Assembly (NCBI RefSeq): GCF_004208525.1
Contig: NZ_SGIT01000002.1
Span: forward strand, 806,001-870,000
Source of the DNA: Sphingobacterium corticibacterium
Lineage (GTDB): Bacteria > Bacteroidota > Bacteroidia > Sphingobacteriales > Sphingobacteriaceae
Direction of reading: 5' to 3'
Length of the DNA: 64,000 bases
In this document: one piece after another, positions 33,291 to 42,838 of the stretch
How positions within the stretch are numbered: the first letter of the stretch is position 1
Layout: each line of letters opens with the position of its first letter
The notes under the pieces: model-generated
Databases searched by the model: none
What the model was told of the DNA's origin: nothing
What the model saw: only the letters and a program-made list of their open reading frames with translations
Position numbers and translations under genes: made by a program

Positions 33291-36200
33291 TTATAAATCT
33301 AGATTGATACCAAACACAAATTGACGCAACAATGGGCTCTTCGCCGAACCACCTCGTTCCGCATCGTAATTTTGCACAAAATCACTTTTTGCCCAAGAGA
33401 ACAGGTTATTCCCACTCAAATAAAGCCTCGCACCATTTAATCCTGCCCGATCTGTAAAAGTTTTTGGTAAGCGATAACCTACCGTAACCGTTTTCAATTT
33501 AATGTACGAACCATCTACATAATTATAAGATTGGTAGCCGAGGTAGTTGTAGAAGTTGGTCATGCCTGGCCGAGGGAAATCATTTGATGGATTTTCCTCC
33601 GTCCAATAATCTAAATAAGCCGGATGGTTTCCTCTCCCTTGCGGATCGTAAGAAGCCGTAAAATCATACTCCATCATCTGTCCCCAACGGGCGATGGTAT
33701 ATATATTAATATCGAAGTTTTTATAGGAAAAATTATTATTAAAACCTAGCGTCCAACGAGGTGAAGTCGTTCCGATGTAGGTAACGTCGTTCAAGTCGTC
33801 GATAACGTTATCTCCATTAAGATCGGCGAGCTTAATTTCTCCCGGTTGGAACGGTTGTGTTTTAGCAGCATCTTTAAAATAAGTGGCGGCTTCGGCGGCT
33901 TCATCAGCTTGCCAGATGCCCAGCCGCTTGAAGGTATAGAAAGACTGCAGCGGTCTACCGATCAACAGACTTTCTGTTTCACGGGTCGTGGCACCGATAA
34001 TATCTCTGCCATCAATTAAGTCTAGGATTTCCTCCTTGTTGGCACCAAAAGTGAAGTCGCTGCTCCATTTGAATGCCTTATCAATATTTTTGGTATTTAG
34101 AACCACTTCCACCCCACGATTTCGGGAACTTCCGATATTCTGGTAAATCTGAAAAGGCGTATTATTACCGGATCCCATAGATGTTGGCAATGTTCTGGGC
34201 AGTAATATATCCGTCGTTTTCGTATCATATAGATCCACGACTAGATTAATCCGATTCGCAAATAAGCGAAGGTCTGCTCCAAGGTTCCACGATGCCGATC
34301 GCTCCCATCCCAAATCTCGGTTTCCGATCAAGGTATTATAGGCATAATACGTAAAGCCTTGATCTTGGAAACCGGCGTTAGAGTAAGAGGTTAACCCCGA
34401 CTGCGTGCCATAGGGACTGATACCGGAATTACCTGTTTGTCCGTAACTTAAGCGGATTTTGAAATCATCTACTTGTGGTAAGTTGAACCAGCTTTCGTCA
34501 CTCATGCGCCACGCAGCTGCCACGGAGGGAAACATCGCCCACTTATTGTCAACAGAAAGGCGAGAAGCTCCATCCCAACGATTAGATACGGTCAATAAAT
34601 ATTTACCTTGATACGAGTAGTTGGCACGGAAGGCGTATGACATCGTCTGGTTTTGTATATAATTCGAACGAATGATATAAGAATCTTTATCATTAGCCCC
34701 TATATTATGCCATAATTGCTCTGGCACAAGTTGACCTGTTCCTTCCATGTAAGAAGAATTAAATTTCGACTGTGTCCAAGAGGATAGTGCGGTCAGCGCA
34801 AAGTTATGTTGTCCTGCATCAAAATTGTAGTTGATGATATTATCCCAAGAGAGAAACGACTTATTCCTGTTGAGGATGGACGCTAAAGAGTTCGGGAACT
34901 CACCAGCCCGATCGATAGAATTTTCACTCTCAAAATCATTATTCTTATCATAGAATAAATTAACACCTAAATTAGAACGGAAGGAGAACCCTTTAAAAGG
35001 CTTAATCTCTGCAAATCCATTGGTGATCAGATTTGTATTTGCTATGCGATGTTGAGCCGTATAAGGTGTAGCTTCATCAGCCAAGGGGCTCACTTTTCCT
35101 TCGCGACCCAATGGCCATAAGATAACATTTCCTTCGTCATCATAGGGCAGTCCTAATGGTACATTGGTCGCGGCTCGCCAAAGGACGTTATCCGCGCGAT
35201 TACGGCCATCGTAGTGCGTTACTTGACTGGACGTCCCTACTTTCACAAAACTTCCAATATTCTGATCCACATTCAAACGTAGATTAAATTTATCTAAAGC
35301 ATCATCTTTAAAGGATCCCAATTCCCGATAATATCCACCGGACAATAAAGCGGTTGTATTATCTGTTCCGCCACTAATGGACAATTGGTGGTTTTGTACG
35401 ACACCATTTTTAAAGACTTCATCTTTCCAGTTGACCCATTGATTGCTTTGCAGGGCAGTCCATTCACCAACCGTAAACAACGTCTGGTCATCCGCAGGAG
35501 TCGACCATTGTCCTGCCGCTTTAGCTGCTTCGCGTCGTAGTTGTACGTAGTCATCGCCCATACGCATCTCCGGATATTGCGCCCAGCCATTTACACCAAT
35601 ATAGGTATTAAAGTTAATCTTGGGCGCACCGGTTTTTCCTCTTTTTGTCGTGACAATAATAACACCGTTTGCACCCTGCGAACCATAAATTGCCGTAGAA
35701 GATGCATCTTTCAGCACTTCAATTGATTCGATATCTTGGGGGTGGATGTCGCTGATATTTCCCCCCTGCATACCATCAATAATCACTAGCGGATTGTTAG
35801 CAATAGCATTTCCATATTCATCTTCGGCTGTAGACAAGGATCTTTTTCCACGGATATTCATGTTCACACCGGAAGTGGCACTTCCTGAACTGCGGGTAAT
35901 ATCCAATCCAGGTACTTGTCCCTGAATCGCTTCTAACGGATTGTGCGCCGGGGAACGAACGATATCTTCCGATTTAACGGAAGTCACGGATCCCGTGAGA
36001 TCACGCTTTCGAACTGTTCCGTAACCAATAACCACGACCTCATCTAATTGCTGGTCATCTACGGTCAAAGAAACCCTAACATCGTCATCAGCTTTTACGG
36101 CTAATGGATGATCCAAGTAGCCTACAGCAGTGAACACTAGTGTTCCGGTCGATCCAACAAGACGAATGGAGAACGTTCCGTCATTCGCAGTCAATGTACT

Positions 36201-36410
36201 TACGGTAGAGTTTTCCAAAGACACCGTAACGCCTTCTAACGGTTTTCCGTTCTCGTCAGATACAAGCCCTTTTACACTGTATTCTGGTTGCGCCGCTGCA
36301 AAGGCTTGCTGAACCGGCAGCATGATGATACACCATAGCATCACGAGCGACATGTAGATTGGTCTATCGAACAATCTACATATAATGGGAGTAAAATGTA
36401 GGTTTTTCAT
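33291..36410 (-). CDS. susC: SusC/RagA TonB-dependent transporter
   Basis: 1039 residues. The signal sequence ends near QQAFAAAQ (about residue 41), longer than usual. It is followed by a carboxypeptidase-regulatory-like domain (SVKGLVSDENGKPLEGVTVS), TonB box EVVVIGYGTVRKRDLTGS, plug (PLVIIDGMQGGNISDIHPQD, DASSTAIYGSQGANGVII), and a barrel ending FVFGINLDL. No STN domain. It lies 38 bases after the GH2 gene, so it is an internal operon gene rather than the first one. Confidence 0.95.
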   Translation of the reverse strand: MKNLHFTPIICRLFDRPIYMSLVMLWCIIMLPVQQAFAAAQPEYSVKGLVSDENGKPLEGVTVSLENSTVSTLTANDGTFSIRLVGSTGTLVFTAVGYLDHPLAVKADDDVRVSLTVDDQQLDEVVVIGYGTVRKRDLTGSVTSVKSEDIVRSPAHNPLEAIQGQVPGLDITRSSGSATSGVNMNIRGKRSLSTAEDEYGNAIANNPLVIIDGMQGGNISDIHPQDIESIEVLKDASSTAIYGSQGANGVIIVTTKRGKTGAPKINFNTYIGVNGWAQYPEMRMGDDYVQLRREAAKAAGQWSTPADDQTLFTVGEWTALQSNQWVNWKDEVFKNGVVQNHQLSISGGTDNTTALLSGGYYRELGSFKDDALDKFNLRLNVDQNIGSFVKVGTSSQVTHYDGRNRADNVLWRAATNVPLGLPYDDEGNVILWPLGREGKVSPLADEATPYTAQHRIANTNLITNGFAEIKPFKGFSFRSNLGVNLFYDKNNDFESENSIDRAGEFPNSLASILNRNKSFLSWDNIINYNFDAGQHNFALTALSSWTQSKFNSSYMEGTGQLVPEQLWHNIGANDKDSYIIRSNYIQNQTMSYAFRANYSYQGKYLLTVSNRWDGASRLSVDNKWAMFPSVAAAWRMSDESWFNLPQVDDFKIRLSYGQTGNSGISPYGTQSGLTSYSNAGFQDQGFTYYAYNTLIGNRDLGWERSASWNLGADLRLFANRINLVVDLYDTKTTDILLPRTLPTSMGSGNNTPFQIYQNIGSSRNRGVEVVLNTKNIDKAFKWSSDFTFGANKEEILDLIDGRDIIGATTRETESLLIGRPLQSFYTFKRLGIWQADEAAEAATYFKDAAKTQPFQPGEIKLADLNGDNVIDDLNDVTYIGTTSPRWTLGFNNNFSYKNFDINIYTIARWGQMMEYDFTASYDPQGRGNHPAYLDYWTEENPSNDFPRPGMTNFYNYLGYQSYNYVDGSYIKLKTVTVGYRLPKTFTDRAGLNGARLYLSGNNLFSWAKSDFVQNYDAERGGSAKSPLLRQFVFGINLDL

Positions 36411-36448
36411 GAAATTTTGGGTTAGCGTTTTTAACCTATTATTGTTTA

Positions 36449-38842
36449 TTATTTAATTGTTACCTCTTTTTCGAACGTGTCTGTTTTTATTAGAATTTTT
36501 CCCACGTTGCTTATATTTTCTTTTTTTATGATGCCGACGCCCAGCCCTTTATAGGTATTCCGTTTTGGGCTGCGCAATGAATTTAGATCAGCCTGATAAC
36601 CGTTATCCGTCCCTATAACGGCTATATTCTCTTGTGGGATAAACGACAATTCCATATCGTTATCCGGCACAACGGTTCCATGTTCATCGACCAAAGAAAC
36701 CGTGAGAAAATAAAGATCGGTCGTGCCATCTACCGCATAACGGTCGTGCGCGATGTCAACGATCACATCAACGGGTTTACCGGCTGTTTTCTTCACGACT
36801 TCCTGCACCCCTTTGCCATCCTTTATTTTTACCGCTTTCAGTTCCCCTGCTTCAAAGGGTACTTTCCATGCCGCATGCAATTGATCATCGGTTTTAGACT
36901 GGCGTCCAAGGCTACGGCCGTTTAAGAATAGTTCCACTTCGTTGGCATTGTTAAAGTAACACCATACATCTACAAGATCGCCTTCCTTCCAGTTCCAATG
37001 CGGTAAAAGGTGCAACACTTCTGTATCTGTCCACTCCGATTGATACATATAGTACACATCTTTCGGCAGTCCCGCCAAGTCTACAATACCATAATAGGAA
37101 CTACGTGCAGGGTATGGGTAAGGTACCGGCTCTCCCAAATAATCGAAGCCCGTCCACACGAAAATACCGCCCAAGAAATCTCGTTTCTTCACTTCTAACC
37201 AAGCACGTTCGTGGCTGGTACCCCAATATGCTGCCACATTGTCGTAGGCCGAAACCGTAAAATCGGTATTGCCATTCGTTACAAATTTATCTTTAGAAGA
37301 GGCCGGCCACAATTGAACCGTATCCTGCAGCGGATCATACACTCCTCTGGTTTGTAGTGCCGAAGTAGTCTCCGACGCGATCAATGGAACGCCCTTAAAT
37401 TCCGTGGGCAATTTATCGTAATCAAAATATTTGTAGTTGAACCCCAGTACATCCAAAGCCTGGGCTTGTGCAATAAAGTTTTTGTCATAGTTCGTTTCTG
37501 TCAGCGCCGCCGTAACGGGTCGGGTTGGATCCAATTTCTTCACCACTTCCGACATATTTTTGGTAAAGGCAATACCCGTATCGTCAAATTGCTCGCGGAT
37601 TTCATTTCCTATACTCCACATAAACACCGAAGGATGGTTGCGATCCCGTTTGACAAAACGAACAAGGTCATCGATATAGTGCTCCTTAAAATCGATATGG
37701 TAATCAAATTTATTCTTGCGCTTTGCCCACATATCATACGCCTCGTTTTGTACGAGGAAGCCTAACTCGTCACATAAATCTAGGAATTCTTCTGCAGGTG
37801 GATTATGAGCCGTCCGAATCGCGTTCACGCCCATATCTTTCATGATCAATAGCTGCCTTTTAGCTGCTGATTTGTTGAATACAGCTCCTAGTGCGCCTAG
37901 ATCGTGGTGTAAACAGACACCGAGTAGCTTATAGGACTCCCCATTTAAAGAGAACCCCTTCTCTTCATCGAAATGAAAGTGGCGGAAGCCCACCTGATAC
38001 GTCAATTCATCACGTACATGATCGCTATTATCCAATAAGCTAATGCTCAAATCGTACAAGGTCGGGCTCTCAGGTGACCAAAGGGCAACACGGCCTAATG
38101 ATAACTCCTGATCGAACTGGCTATCTGAAAAAGCTAAGGTCTGCTCTGCTATGAGTTTTTTATTTTTATCCTGTAATTTTAAGTGCAATTTGCCGGACTT
38201 ACCTGGCATGGTTTGATTAAGCACTGTCTGCACACGCAGCGTACTTTTGTCGGCTGATACCTCAGGCGTCGTGATAAAGGTTTCTGCGCGTAGCAGGTGA
38301 ATCGGCGAACGCTTTTCCAATCGGACATCCCTGTAAATACCTGAACCGGTATACCAACGAGAGTTAGGCTGCAAACTGTTGTCTACGCGTACGGCAATGA
38401 CATTCTCTTCGTTTCCATAATGTAAATGGGGTGTTAGGTCATGCTCAAAAGAGAGGTATCCGTTTATATGCTTACCTAAATACTTTCCATTAATCCAAAC
38501 TTCCGCATAGCGGTACACTCCACCAAAGTGCAGCGTATACTGGTTTCCTTTATCCTTTTCTGCTAATGAAAAGGTTTTTCTATACCAACCCACTCCTCCC
38601 GGAAGTGATCCTCCAGCATTTCCGGCAGGGTGCTCTTCACCGAAATCGAAACCAATGCTCCAATCGTGCGGCAACGTAATCTTTTTCCAGTTTGCCGCAG
38701 AAAATTCTGCTCGACGATACTGCAAATCATCTGCTAACGTAAAAGACCAACCTCCGTTAAAATCAATCGCTTCCCTTGGCTGTGCTATGCCGGAAAGAGC
38801 CGTAACGAACAAAACTAGAAAGGATACAAACTTATTAAACAT
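36449..38842 (-). CDS. GH2 glycosidase (beta-galactosidase type) with C-terminal beta domains
   Basis: 797 residues, signal peptide ending near GIAQ. Domain order: N-terminal sugar-binding domain (DWSIGFDFGEEHPAGNAGG), beta domain, TIM barrel starting near YKLLGVCLHHDLGALGAVF, then a DUF4982-like domain (WKEGDLVDVWCYFNNANEVE) and an invasin-like beta domain (about 690-797). The acid/base is E414 in MWSIGNEIREQ and the probable nucleophile is E491 in IASETTSAL. This architecture is common in Bacteroidota PUL beta-galactosidases and differs from the LacZ-type GH2 at 6055-9339. It lies 22 bases after the GH43-like gene. Confidence 0.92.
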   Translation of the reverse strand: MFNKFVSFLVLFVTALSGIAQPREAIDFNGGWSFTLADDLQYRRAEFSAANWKKITLPHDWSIGFDFGEEHPAGNAGGSLPGGVGWYRKTFSLAEKDKGNQYTLHFGGVYRYAEVWINGKYLGKHINGYLSFEHDLTPHLHYGNEENVIAVRVDNSLQPNSRWYTGSGIYRDVRLEKRSPIHLLRAETFITTPEVSADKSTLRVQTVLNQTMPGKSGKLHLKLQDKNKKLIAEQTLAFSDSQFDQELSLGRVALWSPESPTLYDLSISLLDNSDHVRDELTYQVGFRHFHFDEEKGFSLNGESYKLLGVCLHHDLGALGAVFNKSAAKRQLLIMKDMGVNAIRTAHNPPAEEFLDLCDELGFLVQNEAYDMWAKRKNKFDYHIDFKEHYIDDLVRFVKRDRNHPSVFMWSIGNEIREQFDDTGIAFTKNMSEVVKKLDPTRPVTAALTETNYDKNFIAQAQALDVLGFNYKYFDYDKLPTEFKGVPLIASETTSALQTRGVYDPLQDTVQLWPASSKDKFVTNGNTDFTVSAYDNVAAYWGTSHERAWLEVKKRDFLGGIFVWTGFDYLGEPVPYPYPARSSYYGIVDLAGLPKDVYYMYQSEWTDTEVLHLLPHWNWKEGDLVDVWCYFNNANEVELFLNGRSLGRQSKTDDQLHAAWKVPFEAGELKAVKIKDGKGVQEVVKKTAGKPVDVIVDIAHDRYAVDGTTDLYFLTVSLVDEHGTVVPDNDMELSFIPQENIAVIGTDNGYQADLNSLRSPKRNTYKGLGVGIIKKENISNVGKILIKTDTFEKEVTIK

Positions 38843-38864
38843 GACGATGATGATGAGATTTTAC

Positions 38865-39965
38865 TTATTCCGATTTAAACTTTACTTTACTTTTCCCTTT
38901 ATCTTGTGAGGTAGCCAAGGCTATGCCCCTATTTCCGTTCTTATCAACCGCACAATAATAGTGGTAAACAGTCCCTTTATGCTTGATGACAAAAGATTTA
39001 TGCGCATACTGATTATCGAAGTCTTCCGTAGATTCGATCAGATTGTCGCCCTGCCAATCCGTCCAATGGATTAAGTCTTTAGAAGCAGCAAACCTGTTGA
39101 ATGCCCCCTCCCGATCCTTCCAGAACGCACCGAAATAAAACATGACCCACGTATTATTGATCCGCTGAATCATCGGGTCGCCCGTAATCCCGACGGGGTG
39201 ATGCACCACAGGATCATTTAAATAACGTTTCCAGTTTTGCATATCATCCGACACGGCCATACCAATCCGTTCGTACCAGCGTGTTGGCTTATTATTTTCC
39301 AGGGAGTCGCCCACCGCATTATAATACATAATAAAGCGGTGCCCGGTATTTCTTTTCTTGTCTTCTACCACATAGCTTTTAAACAGCTTATGCCGGTTCT
39401 CCCACCAACGCACATCTACATCCTCGCTCGTTAGCACAGGGTTGTCCAATCGCTGCCATTCCATGGGCTTAGACGGCTTTTCGGCGGTATAAGCCATGCC
39501 GATTGCCAAGGGTTCTGGTTCATATCCCACCGATGCTCCCCCAAAATAAGACATCCAATACTTTCCATGATAGGTATGGAGCTTATAACTCCCTCCCCAT
39601 TTGGTGTCTATTAAGGCATTGTATCCGGCACGTTGTTTACTGTCCCACTTATCACTCTCTTCTTTTGACATTTGCTTACCTAAAGTCGTCCAGTTCAAAA
39701 GATCTGTACTTTCGGCTAACCAGGTCTCATACCCTTCCCCATCAAAAACAAGATAACTCATGTACCATTTCTTTCCGATGCGATATATACTTGGGCAGTC
39801 CATCAAATCCCCCTTTTTATCCGGTGTTAATACCAACCCATATTTATAGGGAGTTTTTACTTCGTGATAGATCCGTTCCATTTCTGCTTCAGAAATCGTT
39901 GCAGGTTGTGCCATGCCTATCTTTCCGACCCACAGTAAACACAGCAATAGCCCTATTTTTTTCAT
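38865..39965 (-). CDS. GH43-like five-bladed beta-propeller glycosidase
   Basis: I start at the ATG at 39963-39965 (MKKIGLLLCLLWVGKIGMAQ), which gives a signal peptide and 366 residues; the longer frame to 40022 would overlap GH78. Repeating blades are seen as MDCPSIYRIGKKWYMSY, WLAESTDLLNWTTLG, YHGKYWMSYFGG, RFIMYYNAVGD, NTWVMFYFGAFW and AASKDLIHWTDW, the pattern of GH43/GH32/GH117/GH130-type propellers. Which residues are catalytic cannot be settled by eye. It is a periplasmic enzyme between GH78 and GH2; arabinofuranosidase or galactosidase activity on pectin side chains is a guess. Confidence 0.75.
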   Translation of the reverse strand: MKKIGLLLCLLWVGKIGMAQPATISEAEMERIYHEVKTPYKYGLVLTPDKKGDLMDCPSIYRIGKKWYMSYLVFDGEGYETWLAESTDLLNWTTLGKQMSKEESDKWDSKQRAGYNALIDTKWGGSYKLHTYHGKYWMSYFGGASVGYEPEPLAIGMAYTAEKPSKPMEWQRLDNPVLTSEDVDVRWWENRHKLFKSYVVEDKKRNTGHRFIMYYNAVGDSLENNKPTRWYERIGMAVSDDMQNWKRYLNDPVVHHPVGITGDPMIQRINNTWVMFYFGAFWKDREGAFNRFAASKDLIHWTDWQGDNLIESTEDFDNQYAHKSFVIKHKGTVYHYYCAVDKNGNRGIALATSQDKGKSKVKFKSE

Positions 39966-39972
39966 TATCCTA

Positions 39973-42732
39973 TTATTTAATATTATATATGCCTGAACCC
40001 AACTGAATTTCCATACCCGCATCTGTTAACCGATGTTCATACGCCGCCAAACGCTCTCCATTGATTTGATAGCCTGAAGATGCCGGTAGCACCAATGTAC
40101 ACTTACTGTTCACCGGAATTTCAACGTGAAAACCAACTTCTTGCTGTTCGAATTTCACCTCCCCGTAAGGGCTTTCGTAAGTTACCGCTCTTTGTTTCAC
40201 GATGTCCTGTAATTTAGGGGCTATGCGTATATGCTTATAAGCAATAGATCCTTCTTCTTGTCCCAGACCACCTAACCTTGTGTGGAACCATTCCATAAGA
40301 TGCCCTAACATAAAGTGATTATTCGAAACAGTCGGTAAAGCAGCCCAAGATTCGGTCAGTGCCGTAGCTCCTTGCCGTATCTGATAGCCATACCCCGGTC
40401 GCGTATCGTCCTTATGCATGGCATAGATCAAATCATCACGTCCTGCCTGTTGTAGTGCCTGTAAGAGATAACGATGCCCGATATCTCCCGCCGTAAAGCT
40501 CGTATCTCTATCCACAATATCCTTGATCAGGTTCGCCAATACTTTGTCCTTGTTTGCTTCGTCAACCAGCCCCATATATAACGGCATAGCTAACGCCGTT
40601 TGACTTCCAGAGCCATATATACCGGTATGCTCGTCGTAGAAGGTATCATTGAAGGCCTGATATACTTCCTGCTGCAGCGAATCGGCATAAGCTTTGTAAT
40701 TACTGTCTTCCAACAAATCCGCAATTTGACTCATCTTCTTCAGGTTATAATAGTATATCGCCGTTGCAGTAATGCCAGGAGTCGTTAACTGGGAAAAACC
40801 CGGGCGCTCCGGCCCCAAATCGTACCAATCACCCAGTCCGTGGTAAAGTACGTTGTCTTTTGCTTTTCCTTGGAGATAATGTATATACTTTTTCATCATC
40901 GCATAGTTATCGACTAAAAGTGCTTTATTGCCGTACCATTGGTAGGCGTACCAAGCCAGCAAAATCGAACTCGATCCCCATTCCGGAGAATCACGAAAAA
41001 CGTCGCCGCCCCAATCAAAATGTACATATTCTGGTGCAATCTCTGGCACCAAGCCTTCTTCCGTTTGAGATTGCCGCATATCACTAAGTGATTTGGCAAA
41101 CAAGCGCTCCACATCAAAATTGTATTGAACAGAAGGCCCCATGAGATGCAGTTGCTCCAGCCATCCCAGTTTTTCCCGGTGCGGACAATCGGTGAATACA
41201 CTCACCATATTGCTCTTTATACCCCAGTTAATCAGCGTGTGTATTTGGTTAAATAGCGTATCCGAGGATTGAAAACTGCCGATCTGGCGGGCGCCGTTAC
41301 GGATGTGCTCGGCCGTGATTTTCTGTATTTCGATATCTTGCTCCCCAGCAGGCATGGAGCGTACTTCGGCGTAACGAAAGCCATAATAGGTAAATCGTGG
41401 ACGCCAGCTTACTTCTCCATCTTGTGCAAAAATATATTGGTAATAGTACGGACTACCGGAATGCTTTTGGTTTGCTCGACCTTTATCCGTAAGCAGTTCT
41501 GCCGGATAGATCCGGACGGTATCTCCTCGGTGGCCTTTCATCGTAATATGCACAATACCGGATGCATTCTGACCAAAATCGTACACATCTGTATTTTCGT
41601 CCACATTTTTTACCGATTTTGAAGCAAAGCGTTCCATGATCCGAACCGGCTCGGCCTCCTGCACACGCAGTGCGGGGCCATCGACTACCAAAGCGTTATT
41701 CCATGCTGTATCGTCGAAATCTGGTGTACTCCAGGATGTAGGCAAAACCTGTTCGTCATAGTCTTCTCCCCCGTACATACTTGAAAATGTAATGGGCGAT
41801 CGATGTACTTTCCAGCTCTCATCGCTCACAATCGTTTCCTGCGTACCATCAGCATAGCTGTTCACGACTTTCATTTTCATTTTCGGTAGTCCGAAAGCTA
41901 CTTTATGTTTCTGAAATCTTCCACTAATTGGTGGGATATAATAGAACCCATTTCCGAGCATGACACCGATCGTATTCTTCCCGGCATGCCAATGTTCCGT
42001 CAGATCGTAAACGACATAGTACGCTTCTTTATCATATTTGGTCCAGCCGGGTTGCAACACAGCATTGTCTACAGGCTGACCATTGACCAAGAGTTCATAA
42101 TGTCCAAGCCCCGATATATAAGCTATAGAGGACACCATTTTTTTATCCAGTTCTATATTCTTTCGGAATACGGGTAGCTCATAATTTTTATCGATGCGGA
42201 GTTTGCTAGAGCTTAATGGTAAGGGGTTCACTAGCGAATCCGGCAACTTCTCTTTCGTAATCCATTGGGCTCCATCCCAGTCGGTTTCGGTGAGTAGACC
42301 GGTATGAAAACTTTGTACAATACTCTCCGCAACATTTCCGTGATTATCTTTTACTGCAATACGAGCATAATAGGTGGTTCCTGCCAAAAGGTCCTGCCCT
42401 TCATAGCGATTGTATAGCGATTGATCTGTCGACACCCAGTTCGAATCCCAAGAGATGTCTTGTTGCTTTGAAAAATTTGCATTTGTGCTAACGGTAATCC
42501 TATATGCTGTCTGCACGACATTGTAACCATTACTCCCCAGCTTCCAGCTAAATGAGGGCGTTAAAGTATTCGTCCCCATTGGTTTTTTCCGTCCTTCAAT
42601 TAACACCTGCTCAACACGTAATTTATTTGACGCGGAACAACTAGATACGCCTATAAAAATAACGGTGATAAATAGGTAAAAAAATATGCTTTGATAAATT
42701 TTAAGAGCCTTCATCCTGTATAAAATTTTCAT
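39973..42732 (-). CDS. GH78 alpha-L-rhamnosidase lipoprotein
   Basis: 919 residues from the first ATG, or 913 from MKALKIYQS. The leader ends in GVSSC, a likely lipobox. Full multi-domain GH78: fibronectin-like N-terminal domain (MGTNTLTPSFSWKLG), domain with ELLVNGQPVDNAVLQPGWT, concanavalin-like domain (VYDFGQNASGIVHITMKG), catalytic (alpha/alpha)6 barrel with FTDCPHREKLGWLEQLHLM and WGSSSILLAWYAYQWYG, then a C-terminal beta domain. In GH78 the acid and base lie around the HREKLGW and later Glu blocks, which are intact here. It is the first gene of the operon that runs to 24970, and it removes alpha-L-rhamnose from rhamnogalacturonan. Confidence 0.93.
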   Translation of the reverse strand: MKILYRMKALKIYQSIFFYLFITVIFIGVSSCSASNKLRVEQVLIEGRKKPMGTNTLTPSFSWKLGSNGYNVVQTAYRITVSTNANFSKQQDISWDSNWVSTDQSLYNRYEGQDLLAGTTYYARIAVKDNHGNVAESIVQSFHTGLLTETDWDGAQWITKEKLPDSLVNPLPLSSSKLRIDKNYELPVFRKNIELDKKMVSSIAYISGLGHYELLVNGQPVDNAVLQPGWTKYDKEAYYVVYDLTEHWHAGKNTIGVMLGNGFYYIPPISGRFQKHKVAFGLPKMKMKVVNSYADGTQETIVSDESWKVHRSPITFSSMYGGEDYDEQVLPTSWSTPDFDDTAWNNALVVDGPALRVQEAEPVRIMERFASKSVKNVDENTDVYDFGQNASGIVHITMKGHRGDTVRIYPAELLTDKGRANQKHSGSPYYYQYIFAQDGEVSWRPRFTYYGFRYAEVRSMPAGEQDIEIQKITAEHIRNGARQIGSFQSSDTLFNQIHTLINWGIKSNMVSVFTDCPHREKLGWLEQLHLMGPSVQYNFDVERLFAKSLSDMRQSQTEEGLVPEIAPEYVHFDWGGDVFRDSPEWGSSSILLAWYAYQWYGNKALLVDNYAMMKKYIHYLQGKAKDNVLYHGLGDWYDLGPERPGFSQLTTPGITATAIYYYNLKKMSQIADLLEDSNYKAYADSLQQEVYQAFNDTFYDEHTGIYGSGSQTALAMPLYMGLVDEANKDKVLANLIKDIVDRDTSFTAGDIGHRYLLQALQQAGRDDLIYAMHKDDTRPGYGYQIRQGATALTESWAALPTVSNNHFMLGHLMEWFHTRLGGLGQEEGSIAYKHIRIAPKLQDIVKQRAVTYESPYGEVKFEQQEVGFHVEIPVNSKCTLVLPASSGYQINGERLAAYEHRLTDAGMEIQLGSGIYNIK

Positions 42733-42838
42733 TTATTTATATCATCTTATCACGCTTTCCGAATATGGAGAAAATAAATGTCAGTTTCTGGTGAAGCTAT
42801 CAAAACGTCCCTAAACTGCCGTCCTGTAGTGTCCTGCT
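42733..42838. promoter_or_regulatory. Intergenic region with GTCC repeats between the apiose-type operon and the GH78 operon
   Basis: This 106-base gap separates two same-strand operons. GTCCTG occurs at 42821-42826 and 42831-42836, and a related GTCCC at 42807-42811, giving spacings of 14 and 10 bases. It should hold the promoter of the GH78/GH2/SusCD operon, but I find no clear TAnnTTTG. I also see no hairpin plus T-run that would end the upstream operon, so read-through is possible. Confidence 0.3.

Noticed and set aside
39503..40006. Plus-strand frame of 167 residues over the GH43-like gene
   Set aside because: Composition is a mirror of the propeller gene; no independent evidence.
42733..42838. 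Terminator for the apiose-type operon
   Set aside because: No hairpin followed by a T-run on the minus strand was found, only direct repeats.
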